From: Melioribacteraceae bacterium
Lineage (GTDB): Bacteria; Bacteroidota; Ignavibacteria; Ignavibacteriales; Melioribacteraceae
Direction: 5' to 3'
Assembly (NCBI GenBank): GCA_019638015.1
Contig: JAHBUP010000001.1
Coordinates: forward strand, 1,892,424-1,956,423
DNA length: 64,000 nucleotides
Shown here: one piece after another, positions 43,493 through 54,212 of the stretch
How the letters are laid out: every line of letters begins with the position of its first letter
How positions within the stretch are numbered: position 1 is the stretch's first letter
Translations under genes and position numbers: made by a program
Notes under the pieces: model-generated
Database searches by the model: none
The model's input: only the letters and a program-made list of their open reading frames with translations
What the model was told of the DNA's origin: nothing

Positions 43493-44680
43493 TTGTCCAA
43501 ATTATTCCGGTTTTTTCTGACCACGTTTCCTTTAATTTTTATTTTTGCCGGGTGTAATCAAGAACCTTCATCTATTGGTGCGGATATTATTGGTGGTACA
43601 GATAAAATATTATTTAAAGAATTCGACAGTAATTCAGAGAATGTTTTTCAGCGCAGTAATAATTTTAAGAAGCCATTAAGATTAGGCAGCGCTGATATGA
43701 TTCTGCTGGGGAAAAATGATAACATAGAATCTAATATCCTCCTTACCTTTGAAATCTTTTTAAATGATTCGTTAAAAAAATATTTTACCGATAATCGGTT
43801 GATACTCAAGTCAGCTTGGTTCGTAATGAGATCTTACTATTTCCTTGGTGATGAAAAATCACCTCTAAATTTTTCGGTACATAAAATAAAAAGCGGCTGG
43901 TCACCAGTTGGGTTTGATAACGATAGCCTAAAAGTACTTCAATATGATAATCAAAATTTAATATCAAACTTGAAAGAGAAGGATAGTGTTTTTACTGCCG
44001 ACTTGAATCCTTCTGTAATAAATGATTGGTTGAGAACCAGATACTCTAATTCAGGTGAAAGTAATTATGGTTTACTCTTTAAACCGGCTGTTAATGCGAA
44101 AAGGTTTGTAGGATTTCCTGCATATATTATTTCATATGAAACCGATCAGCCTAAACTTTATGTTGAACTTCAAAGACCTGGAAATCTACTTGACACAATA
44201 ATCGCAACTCCATATTCAGACATACACACATTCGTTGGTGAATTAAATCAAGAACCAAATTATATTTATAATCAAGGTGGACTTGCAATTAATAGTAATC
44301 TGTACTTTAATCTTACTAGTTTTCCAAAAGATGTTATTATAAATAAGGCAACACTAGAATTAACATCCGATACTCTGAAATCAATTGATGGAATTCCTAG
44401 TTCAGATTCAATTAATGTTCAAATGATTGCCGATAGCATTTCTAATGCTTTAACTAGCGATAGTTTGTATTCAGCAATTTTGGTCAAAAATAAAAATATC
44501 TACAGTGGTGATATTACTTGGATGGTACAAAAATGGATAAGCGAATCAGCAAATCATGGGGTAAGATTATCTTTATATGATGAATATACTTCAGCCGCGC
44601 GATTATCTTTTTATGGAAGTAAAGAATCGAATAAATTGTTGAGACCAAGACTCAAAATTATTTATACTCAAAAGAGATAA
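43493..44680 (+). CDS. DUF4270-like lipoprotein
   Basis: The start is a TTG that directly follows the phosphatase stop. A lipoprotein signal ends in IFAGC (Cys21), followed by NQEPSSIGADII, which resembles the start of DUF4270 proteins. The remaining 370 residues are predicted beta-rich with conserved-looking blocks such as LLTFEIFLNDSL and WMVQKWISESANHGVRL, the last of which recalls carbohydrate-binding DNRLRE modules. DUF4270 genes commonly sit beside glgA in Bacteroidota, which supports the call. The function is unknown; surface or periplasmic glycan binding is a guess. Confidence 0.65.
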   Translation: MSKLFRFFLTTFPLIFIFAGCNQEPSSIGADIIGGTDKILFKEFDSNSENVFQRSNNFKKPLRLGSADMILLGKNDNIESNILLTFEIFLNDSLKKYFTDNRLILKSAWFVMRSYYFLGDEKSPLNFSVHKIKSGWSPVGFDNDSLKVLQYDNQNLISNLKEKDSVFTADLNPSVINDWLRTRYSNSGESNYGLLFKPAVNAKRFVGFPAYIISYETDQPKLYVELQRPGNLLDTIIATPYSDIHTFVGELNQEPNYIYNQGGLAINSNLYFNLTSFPKDVIINKATLELTSDTLKSIDGIPSSDSINVQMIADSISNALTSDSLYSAILVKNKNIYSGDITWMVQKWISESANHGVRLSLYDEYTSAARLSFYGSKESNKLLRPRLKIIYTQKR

Positions 44681-44682
44681 AA

Positions 44683-45924
44683 ATGAGATTTATAAAATTA
44701 AGTTTAATTTTGTTTGTCGTAACTATAGAATTATTTGCTGGTTCAGGTTCACGTTATTCGAGGTTTGGAATTGGTGACTTAGTAATTACTAATTCTGCAA
44801 GAAGATTAGGATTTGGTGAATTGGGTATTGCTATAACCGAGAATAAATATATCAGTAATCTTAATCCAGCATCATGGAGCGGATTGAATTTTACCCGATT
44901 TGAAACTGGTATTACATACAGCGGTACTTCTTTAAGCGATAATAATAACTCAGTATTTCATTCAAACACAAATCTCAATGGAATGATTTTTGGAATTCCA
45001 ATAGAGAGGGATTATGGAATTGCTGCCGCTGTTGGTTTTGTTCCATATTCTAATGTTGATTATAAAACACTTAATGTTTTAAATGATGATTTAGTTGGTG
45101 ATTACAGCGTAGAATATATTGGCGAAGGGGGAATTTCAAAAATATTTTTTGGGGGAAGTTATAAATTACCTTTGGGTTTTGCGTTAGGACTTAATTTAGA
45201 TTATTATAATGGAAAAATATCTAACGCTCTAAACTTGAAAGTTACGAACCAAAGTGATTTTAATAATCCTTCTTTTACTAATTCTAGAAGTTTTAATGGT
45301 GTTGGATTCTCAGCAGGCTTGTTGTCTGATAACTTAGTTGAAAGTTTACAGAATAGCACAATCACAAGTCTTCGTTTCGGAATAACGTATTCTTCTGGTG
45401 CAAAAATTAATACCGATACAATGTATACGCTTTCTACATCGGTTGGATTAATTGAAAGCGAATTGGGAACTGTTAAAACAAATATCCCATCAAGAATAGG
45501 AATTGGTGCTGCTCTCACATTAAATAAAACTACTACAATTGTTGCCGATTACATCACTCAATCATTCGATAATTACGAATTCAGTAATCGAAAATCAGTA
45601 AACCTCAAAAAATATAGCAAGTATGGTGTTGGTGTTGAGTATCACAAAGGGGATGTCAGATCAACAAGCTTATGGGAACACCTAACTTTGAGAGGCGGTT
45701 TAAGTTTGGAACAATCGCAATTAACATTTGGAGGCACAAACATAAATCAATTTTCTTTTTATGCAGGTTGCTCTTTACCAATTGGATACGAGAATTCAAT
45801 AGATTTGGGTCTTCAGTATGGTATCAGAGGAACGAATGATAATTTTTTACTTAAAGAAAATATTTTTAAGTTTATAGTGTCGCTAAGTATTGGAGAAATT
45901 TGGTTTTTAAGGCCTGAAAGATAA
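44683..45924 (+). CDS. Predicted outer-membrane beta-barrel protein
   Basis: The protein has 413 residues with a signal peptide (about 1-18, ending ELFAG). RYSRFGIGDL and NPASWSGLNFTRFETG then resemble the start of Bacteroidota outer-membrane proteins loosely related to the FadL/PorV group. Alternating strands with many Gly, Tyr, Phe and Asn residues continue to the end. It begins 2 bases after the DUF4270-like gene, so the two probably act together in the outer membrane. The substrate is unknown. Confidence 0.65.
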   Translation: MRFIKLSLILFVVTIELFAGSGSRYSRFGIGDLVITNSARRLGFGELGIAITENKYISNLNPASWSGLNFTRFETGITYSGTSLSDNNNSVFHSNTNLNGMIFGIPIERDYGIAAAVGFVPYSNVDYKTLNVLNDDLVGDYSVEYIGEGGISKIFFGGSYKLPLGFALGLNLDYYNGKISNALNLKVTNQSDFNNPSFTNSRSFNGVGFSAGLLSDNLVESLQNSTITSLRFGITYSSGAKINTDTMYTLSTSVGLIESELGTVKTNIPSRIGIGAALTLNKTTTIVADYITQSFDNYEFSNRKSVNLKKYSKYGVGVEYHKGDVRSTSLWEHLTLRGGLSLEQSQLTFGGTNINQFSFYAGCSLPIGYENSIDLGLQYGIRGTNDNFLLKENIFKFIVSLSIGEIWFLRPER

Positions 45925-45948
45925 ATAAATAATTAAGAGGAAAATAAA

Positions 45949-47187
45949 TTGAAAAATTTATTCAAAAATTTATTGGTTGCAGTAATTCTAATCTCTTCTT
46001 CTAAATCAATTGCTCAAGGAGAACAGATGGTTAATTTCAGTTTGTTTAATGAGTATCAGAAGAACAAAGATTTTGCAACCGCCATTCCATACGGATGGGA
46101 AGTTATTAAGTCAGATCCTACCCCTTTCCTCAAGTATAAAATATTCTCTAAGATGGAAGAAGCATTATGGTACATGTATGATAGCAGCAAAATATCAGAT
46201 GATCAGAAAAAAGCAATTGCAGATACCATGGATTTCTTCTATTCTAAAGCAATTCAATATGAGCCTGCTAAAGGAGGAATATACACTGCAAAAAATGGAT
46301 ACATCAAGGAGGTATGGCTTAAAGCACCTGTGCCCGAAATTATTTCGACATATGAAAAGGCGATAGAACTTGATCCTCAGATTGATAATTTTTACAAAGA
46401 TAGATTAGGTCTTGTTTTAGCAACAAACGCATCTGATGAAAATGACTATAAGATGAAGGCATTGGATTTATATTCTAAACTTTCAGAGGCAGAACCTAAT
46501 AATAGTATTTGGATTCAAAAAATTGAAGCGCTTGCCGATAATCTTGATCAACTAATTGAGTACACTAAAAAGAGTTGGGATTTAGATAAAGATAATTTAG
46601 AGAAAGCATGGAAATATGCTTCAATGTGTATCAGAGCTCAAAATTATGAAAAGGCTGTTGAACCACTCGAATTCTTAACGGCAAAATCACCCGAAGTAAT
46701 TAATTACTGGAAGCAGCTTGCATCAGCGTATGATAAACTTAATATGAATGATAAAGCTATCAAAGCTTATCAAAAATTAATTTCGCTACAACCTGAGAGC
46801 AGAGATAGTTATTTAAATATTGCTATTATCTATAAGAATATTGAGCAACTTTCCGTTTCTCGTTCTTATCTGTTAAAAGCTATGAATGCATCTCCCGATT
46901 GGGATTATCCTTACATGATTGAGGGACAACTATATGAGCAATCAGCCCGTAATTGTGATTTCGATTTTATGACTAAATGTGTTTATCTGCTTGCCGTTAA
47001 TTCATATAGAAAGGCAGCTAGTATGGGAGGTCAATTTGCATCTACAGCCGCAGAAAGAGTGAAAGCGTTATCCAATTCTGTTCCTACGAAAGAAGACTAT
47101 TTCTTTAGAAAATTAAAAAGCGGTGATACAGTTAAAATTGAAGGTCCTTGCTATGGATGGATCGGTAAATCTGTTATTGTGCCTTAA
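45949..47187 (+). CDS. Exported tetratricopeptide-repeat protein
   Basis: This 412-residue protein starts at TTG, preceded by AAGAGG. A signal peptide covers about residues 1-22 (ending SIAQG). The body consists of TPR helices; clear units are seen near AWKYASMCIRAQNYEKAVEPLEFL, YWKQLASAYDKLNMNDKAIKAYQKL and SYLNIAIIYKNIEQLSVSRSYLLKAM. TPR proteins are protein-binding scaffolds; here a periplasmic one follows the outer-membrane protein by 24 bases. No enzymatic motif is seen. Confidence 0.82.
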   Translation: MKNLFKNLLVAVILISSSKSIAQGEQMVNFSLFNEYQKNKDFATAIPYGWEVIKSDPTPFLKYKIFSKMEEALWYMYDSSKISDDQKKAIADTMDFFYSKAIQYEPAKGGIYTAKNGYIKEVWLKAPVPEIISTYEKAIELDPQIDNFYKDRLGLVLATNASDENDYKMKALDLYSKLSEAEPNNSIWIQKIEALADNLDQLIEYTKKSWDLDKDNLEKAWKYASMCIRAQNYEKAVEPLEFLTAKSPEVINYWKQLASAYDKLNMNDKAIKAYQKLISLQPESRDSYLNIAIIYKNIEQLSVSRSYLLKAMNASPDWDYPYMIEGQLYEQSARNCDFDFMTKCVYLLAVNSYRKAASMGGQFASTAAERVKALSNSVPTKEDYFFRKLKSGDTVKIEGPCYGWIGKSVIVP

Positions 47188-47200
47188 ATAAGAGAAAAAA

Positions 47201-48502
47201 ATGTATAATCATTTATTGAATGATTCAGAAATATTCAAAGTTGCTCAACTAGAACTAGGACGCCAGGAATCTCATCTTGAACTTATTGCATCCGAAAACT
47301 TTGTAAGTCTTGCTGTTTTGGAAGCTGCCGGTTCTATATTAACAAATAAATATGCCGAGGGTTATCCAGGTAAAAGGTATTATGGTGGCTGTGAGTTTGT
47401 TGATATGGCCGAGGAGATCGCTAAAGATAGGCTTAAACTTCTTTATGGCGCCGAATATGTGAATGTACAACCTCATAGTGGTTCTCAAGCTAATATGGCC
47501 GTCTATATGGCACTTCTAAAACCTGGAGACACAATTCTTGGTTTGAGTCTGGATCATGGTGGTCACTTAACTCACGGCTCACTTGTAAATTTCTCCGGGC
47601 AGATTTACCGATCAGTCGGCTATACATTGAATAAAGAAACAAAATTATTAGACTATAATTTAATAGAAGATTTAGCAAAAAAAGAAAAGCCCAAACTTAT
47701 AGTTATGGGAGGAAGTGCATATTCGAGAGAATGGGATTACGGAAAATTTAGAGAAATTGCTGATAAAGTTGGAGCTCTGTTAATGATGGATATGGCTCAC
47801 CCAGCAGGCCTAATAGCAAAAGGTTTATTAGATAATCCATTACCTTTTTGTGATGTTGTAACCTCTACTACGCATAAAACTCTGAGAGGTCCAAGAGGTG
47901 GTATTATTTTAGTTGGTAAGGATAAAGAGAATCCATTGGGTATCAAAACATTAAAAGGGGATAGACTGAAACTAATGTCTGAGGTTCTTGATAGCATGGT
48001 TATGCCGGGTATTCAAGGCGGTCCTCTTATGCATATCATAATGGCAAAAGCCGTTGCATTCGGTGAAGCTCTCACAGATTCATTTGCTGCGTACACAAAA
48101 CAGATTATTATAAACTCAAAAAAACTAGCAAACGAATTAACTAATCTTGGTTATGAGATTGTTTCCGGAGGAACTGATAATCATCTAATGCTGATTGATC
48201 TAACAAATAAAGAGTTGAGTGGTAAAAAAGTTGAAAACGCAATTGGCACAGCAGGTATAACCGTAAATAAAAATATGATACCTTTTGACAGCAAAAGCCC
48301 GTTCGTTACAAGCGGTATAAGAGTTGGAACTCCGGCAGTTACTACCCGGGGTATGAAAGAAAATGAAATGCAAAAAATAGCCTCATTTATTGATAGGGCA
48401 ATTAAAAATGTTGATAATGAATCGGAACTAAAATCTATTAAAATTGAAGTAGCCGATTTGTGCTCACAATTTCCACTTTACCCCGAATTAAAATTAAATT
48501 AA
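47201..48502 (+). CDS. glyA: Serine hydroxymethyltransferase
   Basis: It converts serine and THF to glycine and 5,10-methylene-THF using PLP. The 433 residues show [25 protein letters not shown] and the PLP lysine in [13 protein letters not shown]. Length and motifs are canonical. It provides one-carbon units, which links loosely to the folate steps of the hut operon. It lies 13 bases after the TPR gene. Confidence 0.97.
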   Translation: MYNHLLNDSEIFKVAQLELGRQESHLELIASENFVSLAVLEAAGSILTNKYAEGYPGKRYYGGCEFVDMAEEIAKDRLKLLYGAEYVNVQPHSGSQANMAVYMALLKPGDTILGLSLDHGGHLTHGSLVNFSGQIYRSVGYTLNKETKLLDYNLIEDLAKKEKPKLIVMGGSAYSREWDYGKFREIADKVGALLMMDMAHPAGLIAKGLLDNPLPFCDVVTSTTHKTLRGPRGGIILVGKDKENPLGIKTLKGDRLKLMSEVLDSMVMPGIQGGPLMHIIMAKAVAFGEALTDSFAAYTKQIIINSKKLANELTNLGYEIVSGGTDNHLMLIDLTNKELSGKKVENAIGTAGITVNKNMIPFDSKSPFVTSGIRVGTPAVTTRGMKENEMQKIASFIDRAIKNVDNESELKSIKIEVADLCSQFPLYPELKLN

Positions 48503-48552
48503 AGGTGAAAGAGGAAGCGAATAAATCTACTGATTCCTCCGGTGAAATCGAG

Positions 48553-49254
48553 ATGACATTTCTCGAACATCTTGAGGAATTAAGGTGGAGAATAATTTAC
48601 TCGCTAATTGGAATTGTTATTGGTACCATTTTAGCCTGGATATTTATTGATTTTTTTATTGATCAAATTTTACTATTACCCGCTCGACAAGCTAATCTAA
48701 AACTTCAAAATTTAAGACCATTCGGACAACTTTTTATCTATTTCCAAGTTGCAATAATTATTGGATTAATTCTCAGTTTCCCAAACGTTGCTTTACAGTT
48801 TTGGAAATTTATTTCACCCGCGCTTAAAAGCAATGAAAAAAAATATATAAAATGGATTGTTCTATTTACCTCAATCTGTTTTATTAGTGGAGTTATTTTC
48901 GCATATTTTTTGATGCTGCCCATGACTCTAAAATTCGCAGCAAGTTTTGGCTCGGCCTCGATAGAAAATAATTTTTCAATTGATGAATACTTCTCAATTA
49001 TCCTTAGTGTAATATTAGGGGCAGGACTGATATTCGAGTTACCAATGCTCTCTTTTTTTCTGTCAAAGATTGGTATTTTAACTCCTAAAATTATGAGGAA
49101 GTACAGACGTCATTCAATTGTTGCAATAATGATTCTTTCAGCAATTTTAACCCCAGGAACCGATCCAGTATCTCAAGTCATTTTAGCAATACCGTTGGTT
49201 TTATTATATGAAGTAAGTATATTCGTTTCAAAAATATTTCAAAAGAAGACTTGA
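48553..49254 (+). CDS. tatC: Sec-independent protein translocase TatC
   Basis: This core membrane subunit of the twin-arginine translocase reads the RR signal of folded substrates. I chose ATG 48553 because GGTGA lies seven bases upstream and the protein then starts MTFLEHLEELRWRI, the typical TatC N terminus. In-frame starts at 48505 (GTG) and 48460 are possible but poorly supported. Six membrane segments follow, with FLEHLEELR and SNEKKYIKWIVLF. Tat export is needed for the actB product and the 57-residue Tat protein encoded just downstream. The stop overlaps the next gene. Confidence 0.93.
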   Translation: MTFLEHLEELRWRIIYSLIGIVIGTILAWIFIDFFIDQILLLPARQANLKLQNLRPFGQLFIYFQVAIIIGLILSFPNVALQFWKFISPALKSNEKKYIKWIVLFTSICFISGVIFAYFLMLPMTLKFAASFGSASIENNFSIDEYFSIILSVILGAGLIFELPMLSFFLSKIGILTPKIMRKYRRHSIVAIMILSAILTPGTDPVSQVILAIPLVLLYEVSIFVSKIFQKKT

Positions 49255-50231
49255 CAAATATATCCCTCTCAGAAATTTCGGTTCCAATAGAAAAAGAACT
49301 AGATGAATTTGTAGTTCTCTTCAGAAATTCACTAAAATCCAAAGTTGGCCTTCTAGATATAGTTACAAGATTCATCCTCAAGCAAAAAGGAAAAAAAATT
49401 CGTCCCTTGCTTGTTCTCCTTTCGAGTCAGGCTTGTGGGAGTGTTACTGAAAGAACTTACCGCGGTGCAATTTTAGTTGAGTTATTACACACTGCTACTT
49501 TAGTACATGATGATGTAGTTGACGGTGCTGAATCGAGAAGAGGATTCCCTTCAATCAATGCGATATGGAAAAATAAAATTGCCGTATTAATGGGGGATTA
49601 TCTTCTGGCTAAAGGTTTGATGCTTGCTGTTGACTCCAAAGACTATGATTTTCTTCAGGTAATTACAAATACAGTTAAGAGAATGTCGGAGGGAGAACTT
49701 CTCCAAATCAGTAAAACTCGAAAACTTGATAATGATGAGGAAACATATTTTAGGATCATTTCAGATAAAACCGCATCACTGCTTTCCACCTGCTGTTCAA
49801 TAGGTGCAATGGCTGCTACCAAAAATGATGAGATAATAAAAGCTCTTCATGAGTATGGTGAGAATATTGGACTGGCATTTCAGATACGTGACGATTTACT
49901 TGATATAGTTGGGTCAAAGTCACTAATCGGAAAACCTCTGGGTAGCGATATAAAAGAAAAAAAACTCACACTTCCTCTAATTTATGCACTTAGGACTGCA
50001 CCGAAGGCGGATTCAAAAAAAATTATAAGTGAACTAAAACGCTCAGAGAAGAAAATTAATGTTTCGATGATAGTCGATTTTATCTTAAATAACCATGGAG
50101 TTGATTACGCTGAGAAAAAGGCAATCGAAATAATCAAAAGAGCCAAAAATAATTTGTCTATACTTCCAGATTCCGAGGCAAAAAGATCTCTATTACTACT
50201 CTCCGATTACATAATAGAGAGAAAAAAATAA
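49251..50231 (+). CDS. Polyprenyl diphosphate synthase
   Basis: This trans-isoprenyl diphosphate synthase has 326 residues. The first Asp-rich motif HDDVVD is at about 86-91 and the second RDDLLD near 214; GKKIRPLL and SEGELLQ are also family marks. It makes an all-trans chain, probably the octaprenyl or heptaprenyl side chain of the quinone that feeds the respiratory genes downstream. The start TTG overlaps the tatC stop. The chain length cannot be read reliably. Confidence 0.93.
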   Translation: MTNISLSEISVPIEKELDEFVVLFRNSLKSKVGLLDIVTRFILKQKGKKIRPLLVLLSSQACGSVTERTYRGAILVELLHTATLVHDDVVDGAESRRGFPSINAIWKNKIAVLMGDYLLAKGLMLAVDSKDYDFLQVITNTVKRMSEGELLQISKTRKLDNDEETYFRIISDKTASLLSTCCSIGAMAATKNDEIIKALHEYGENIGLAFQIRDDLLDIVGSKSLIGKPLGSDIKEKKLTLPLIYALRTAPKADSKKIISELKRSEKKINVSMIVDFILNNHGVDYAEKKAIEIIKRAKNNLSILPDSEAKRSLLLLSDYIIERKK

Positions 50232-50250
50232 TTTTAATTAAATAACTTCT

Positions 50251-50281
50251 TTTGGTATTTCAATTGCATTTCTTATTTTTG
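50251..50281 (+). promoter_or_regulatory. Promoter of the act-cta operon, Bacteroidota type
   Basis: TTTG, 19 bases, then TATTTTTG is a full match to both promoter elements. The expected start near 50288 gives a leader of about 105 bases before actA, and no internal promoter is evident down to ctaB. Confidence 0.65.
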
Positions 50282-50394
50282 ACCATTGAAAATTATGAAA
50301 ATGTATCTGATATCCTATTTTATTTCCAGCACACGCTGAGAGGCAAAAAATTCCAAATTAATTAATATCATCATTATTCTTTTGCAGGTTCTAA

Positions 50395-50964
50395 ATGAAG
50401 AAAACGGTTTTGGATTATGCTCTTAAAATACGCCTGCCACTAACTTTATTTGTAATTGCTTTAGCTTTCATTTTAACATTTTATGTCTCACGACCAGAGC
50501 GGGATGGAGTTGGTTATTCTCCGGAACAGCCGATTAAATTTTCGCATAAACTTCACGCGGGACAGATGGCAATAGATTGCCAATACTGCCATATAGATGT
50601 TGAAAAAGGAAGACATGCTTCAGTACCTTCGGTTAATATTTGTATGAATTGCCACACAGTTGCAAGAAAAGACAAACCGGAGATAATTAAGTTAACTCAG
50701 TATTATGAAGAAAATAAACCTCTGCCTTGGAAACGAATTCATAAAGTACCCGACTATGCTTACTTCAATCATAGTGTACATGTGAATAAAGGTATCGATT
50801 GTGCAAGCTGTCATGGTGATGTTGCTCAAATGGAAGTGGTTGGACAGGTGAAACCATTTACAATGACTGCATGCTTAGATTGTCATAGAAATCCACACGA
50901 ACAATTATCTTATCTCGAAAAAGTAAATATCGGGCCCGATAATTGTGCGGCGTGTCATCGGTAA
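50395..50964 (+). CDS. actA: Alternative complex III subunit ActA, pentaheme cytochrome c
   Basis: The protein has 189 residues. An N-terminal membrane anchor (about 14-31) is followed by five CxxCH heme-binding motifs, at Cys62, Cys83, Cys136, Cys160 and Cys184. The pattern matches the cytochrome c3-like ActA subunit, which accepts electrons in the periplasm within alternative complex III. It is the first gene of the operon. The ATG lies only 4 bases after a GCAGGTT stretch, a weak ribosome binding site. Confidence 0.93.
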   Translation: MKKTVLDYALKIRLPLTLFVIALAFILTFYVSRPERDGVGYSPEQPIKFSHKLHAGQMAIDCQYCHIDVEKGRHASVPSVNICMNCHTVARKDKPEIIKLTQYYEENKPLPWKRIHKVPDYAYFNHSVHVNKGIDCASCHGDVAQMEVVGQVKPFTMTACLDCHRNPHEQLSYLEKVNIGPDNCAACHR

Positions 50965-50978
50965 TTTGGGAGTCAATG

Positions 50979-51149
50979 ATGAAATCAGAAAATAGTAGAA
51001 GAAATTTTTTTAGTATGATAGGTAAAACAACTCTTTTTGGTTTTATTGCCGCACATTTACCGGCTAACATTTTTAGCTCTATCAATAAAGATACTAAACA
51101 AAATATTAGAGTGGAGACTCATCACTCTGCAATAAAAAGGAATAAATAA
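50979..51149 (+). CDS. Small protein with twin-arginine signal, about 56 aa
   Basis: It starts at ATG 50979 (50976 also possible) with GGGAG six bases upstream. The N terminus SRRNFFSMIGKTTLFGFIAAHLP is a twin-arginine signal: the RR motif, then a hydrophobic segment. After it only about 30 polar residues remain, with no cofactor motif. It lies 14 bases after actA and 9 before actB. It may be a small subunit or assembly factor of the complex, or the remnant of a larger Tat protein. I do not recognise a family. Confidence 0.65.
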   Translation: MKSENSRRNFFSMIGKTTLFGFIAAHLPANIFSSINKDTKQNIRVETHHSAIKRNK

Positions 51150-51158
51150 GGTTTTACG

Positions 51159-54100
51159 ATGAAACAATCTTCCGATACTACAAATAATAAAACATTCTGG
51201 AAAAGTTTAAGAGAATACTACGACGATCCGGAAATCTTCAAAAATAAAGTTAATGAGTTCAAAGATGGTGTAACTGATGATTTCGATCCATCTGAATTAT
51301 CCGGAGTATCGCGAAGAAAATTTTTGGCGCTATTAACAGCTTCGGCCGCATTTACAGCAACCGCTTGTTCCGACTATCGTGATAAAGGGGAGATAGTCCC
51401 TTTTAATAAGCGTCCCGAAGAAATTGTGCCTGGGGAGGCAAATTATTATGCATCCACATGTAATGGTTGCTCTCAGTCATGCGGTATATTGATAAAAACT
51501 CGTGAAGGAAGGCCAATTAAAATTGACGGTAATCCTGAACATCCTATTAGTCAAGGAAAAATTTGTACAACTGCGCAAGCTAGTATTCTAAATCTATACG
51601 ATCCAGATAGATTAACTGATCCAATGATTAATTCACGCAAAGTTACTTGGGAAAGGATTGATTCGAGTATTGTTGACGAATTGAATAATGCGGTTAAGTT
51701 GGGAAAAGAGATTGCCATTATTTCTGAAGCTATTGTGTCCCCATCTACAAAAAATGTAATTGACGATTTTATTCAAAAGTATTCCTCAGCAAAATTATAT
51801 ACGTATTCATTAATAAATGATAAAAATAGAAGAGAAGCCTGGCTGGTTACTCACAATAGTTACAATTATCCCGCGGTAAAGTTGGATGAAGCAGAGATAG
51901 TTGTATCTCTCGATTCCGATTTCTTAGGAAGCGAGGGAAATTTTATTGAAAACCTCAGATTATTTTCTAAGAAAAGAGAAGTTGTTTCCAAGACTGATTT
52001 TAATCGGTTATATGTTGCAGAAGGAAGAATGAGTTTAACCGGCTCATTAGCTGATTATAGAATTCAAGTTTCACCGGCTGACCAACTATCATTTGTTTAT
52101 TATTTAATGAATGAACTTGTGAAAACTTTCCCGACAGTTTTAATTGACTCTTCCGCTTCTTCAATTTTAGCAAAATACTCTTCGATTGATTTGGATGCTA
52201 GTTCGAAGGAAAAAGTGAATCATCTATTGATTGATATTAAAAAGAATTTCGGTAAAACTTTATTTTATGCCGGAGATACTCTCAACAAAGATGTTCACAT
52301 AGCTGTAAACTTATTGAATGAAATTGTTGGCGCAAATAGGTTGTATGATTATTCAAGCACCTTTAAAATAGCGTATAAATATTCTGCGACAGAAGAAATT
52401 AGTTCATTAGTCTCTTCCATGAAAAATGGGAAAGTTGGCGCTGTACTTCATTTTGATACAAACCCGGTATATAGTTTATCTCCTGACTTTGAATATTCAT
52501 CAGCGCTGAAAAAAGTGGATTGTACCATTTCGCTGACAGAAGCAGATAACGAAACTTCTGCTTTATGCAAATATAAATTGCCAATTAATAATCCTTTTGA
52601 GAGTTGGGGAGATTTTAATTCAAGAAACGGAATTTATTCTACACAACAGCCGGTTATTGAGCCCTTGTTTAATACCAGGGAAAAGGAATCTATATTACTA
52701 AATTGGATTGCAGGAAACAGCTCGAAATACAACCCCGATTTATATCGTAAATATATTTATGATCGATTTGTGAAGGAAATATTTCCTAAAGCAAATAGTG
52801 CCACAGATGAAAAAACATTTTGGTATTCAGTTTTACATGAAGGTGTACTATCAACAATTCCAGACGATTCTCCTAAGAATTTCAATTCAAAAATAACTCT
52901 TTCAGAAGCTGCAAAATCAAATGACAATTACTCACTTCACCTTACTTCTGGTTATTACATTAAAGATGGAAGATTCGCTAATAATGGATGGCTACAAGAA
53001 ATCCCTCATCCTATCTCAAAAGTAGCATGGGATAATTATGCTTCTATCTCACCACAATTAGCTAATAAATTAGAAGTTGATCTTAGCGATGTAATTGAAA
53101 TCTCGGTGAATGGTAAAAATTTATCCTTGCCAGTAGTTGTTCAACCGGGAGTTGCTAAAGATGTGATTCATGTTGAACTTGGATATGGCAGAACCGTGGT
53201 TGGTGAAGTTGGCAAGGGAGTTGGATTTAACACAAACAATCTTTTAACAAAAGATCAAAAATATATTTATGAAAATGTTTCTGTTAAGAAAACTGGCTCG
53301 GTTTATAAACTTGCTTCAACCCAAGAACATCATTCTCTCGATGATACTTTTGTAAAGGATTTTCATAGAATAAGAAAAATTATTCAAGATGGTACAGTGG
53401 AGGAATACAAGAACGATCCGGAATTTCTTCATCACAAGAAACATAAAATTTTCAGTATAACTGAGGATCATGCATATACCGGTAATAAATGGGCAATGGC
53501 GATCGACTTAAATAAATGCACTAACTGCAGTGCATGCATTGCTTCATGTAATGTTGAAAATAATATTCCCATAGTAGGTAAAGATCAAGTTTCTCGTGGT
53601 AGAGAAATGCAGTGGATGAGACTTGATAGATATTATTCCGGAACACCTGATGAGCCGATAGTTAGTAATCAACCAATGTTATGTCAGCATTGTGATAATG
53701 CACCTTGCGAAAATGTTTGTCCAGTTAATGCTACTAATCATAGCCCCGATGGATTAAACCAAATGGTATATAACCGCTGTGTCGGAACAAGATATTGTTC
53801 TAATAACTGTCCTTATAAAGTTAGAAGATATAATTTCTATAATTTCCGGGATAATTTTGCGGATGCATATTATGAAAATAAATTGACCTCGCTTGTTCAT
53901 AACCCGGAAGTTACCGTTCGGTCTCGTGGTGTAATGGAAAAATGTACATTCTGTGTTCAAAGAATTATGGATGCAAGGTCAATAGCAATTAAAGAGGGAA
54001 GAGCATTAAAAGGGGAAGATGTAGTTACAGCTTGTCAATCGGCATGCCCAACAAACGCAATTGTTTTTGGTGACGCCAACGATAAAAACTCAGCTGTAGC

Positions 54101-54212
54101 AAAACTAAGAGATCATAAACTAGCTTATCACGTTTTGGAAGAATTAAACGTTAAGCCGAATGTAACTTATATAGCAAAACTTCGAAATATTCATTCGGAG
54201 GATGTAAATTGA
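51159..54212 (+). CDS. actB: Alternative complex III subunit ActB, iron-sulfur protein
   Basis: This 1017-residue periplasmic subunit has a Tat-type signal ([11 protein letters not shown] at 52-53). The first two thirds resemble a molybdopterin oxidoreductase domain ([28 protein letters not shown]); ActB proteins of this type lack the Mo cofactor. The C-terminal third is a ferredoxin-like unit with four groups of Cys: [20 protein letters not shown]...[12 protein letters not shown] and CTFCVQRI with CQSACP. It passes electrons between the quinol site and the heme subunits. The stop overlaps the actC start. Confidence 0.95.
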   Translation: MKQSSDTTNNKTFWKSLREYYDDPEIFKNKVNEFKDGVTDDFDPSELSGVSRRKFLALLTASAAFTATACSDYRDKGEIVPFNKRPEEIVPGEANYYASTCNGCSQSCGILIKTREGRPIKIDGNPEHPISQGKICTTAQASILNLYDPDRLTDPMINSRKVTWERIDSSIVDELNNAVKLGKEIAIISEAIVSPSTKNVIDDFIQKYSSAKLYTYSLINDKNRREAWLVTHNSYNYPAVKLDEAEIVVSLDSDFLGSEGNFIENLRLFSKKREVVSKTDFNRLYVAEGRMSLTGSLADYRIQVSPADQLSFVYYLMNELVKTFPTVLIDSSASSILAKYSSIDLDASSKEKVNHLLIDIKKNFGKTLFYAGDTLNKDVHIAVNLLNEIVGANRLYDYSSTFKIAYKYSATEEISSLVSSMKNGKVGAVLHFDTNPVYSLSPDFEYSSALKKVDCTISLTEADNETSALCKYKLPINNPFESWGDFNSRNGIYSTQQPVIEPLFNTREKESILLNWIAGNSSKYNPDLYRKYIYDRFVKEIFPKANSATDEKTFWYSVLHEGVLSTIPDDSPKNFNSKITLSEAAKSNDNYSLHLTSGYYIKDGRFANNGWLQEIPHPISKVAWDNYASISPQLANKLEVDLSDVIEISVNGKNLSLPVVVQPGVAKDVIHVELGYGRTVVGEVGKGVGFNTNNLLTKDQKYIYENVSVKKTGSVYKLASTQEHHSLDDTFVKDFHRIRKIIQDGTVEEYKNDPEFLHHKKHKIFSITEDHAYTGNKWAMAIDLNKCTNCSACIASCNVENNIPIVGKDQVSRGREMQWMRLDRYYSGTPDEPIVSNQPMLCQHCDNAPCENVCPVNATNHSPDGLNQMVYNRCVGTRYCSNNCPYKVRRYNFYNFRDNFADAYYENKLTSLVHNPEVTVRSRGVMEKCTFCVQRIMDARSIAIKEGRALKGEDVVTACQSACPTNAIVFGDANDKNSAVAKLRDHKLAYHVLEELNVKPNVTYIAKLRNIHSEDVN

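Noticed and set aside
45204..45518. 104-codon minus-strand frame inside the outer-membrane protein gene
   Set aside because: It is an overlapping shadow with no recognisable domain or start signal.
48460..48552. Longer TatC beginning inside glyA
   Set aside because: It would overlap glyA by 43 bases without a ribosome binding site; the ATG at 48553 follows GGTGA and gives the usual TatC N terminus.
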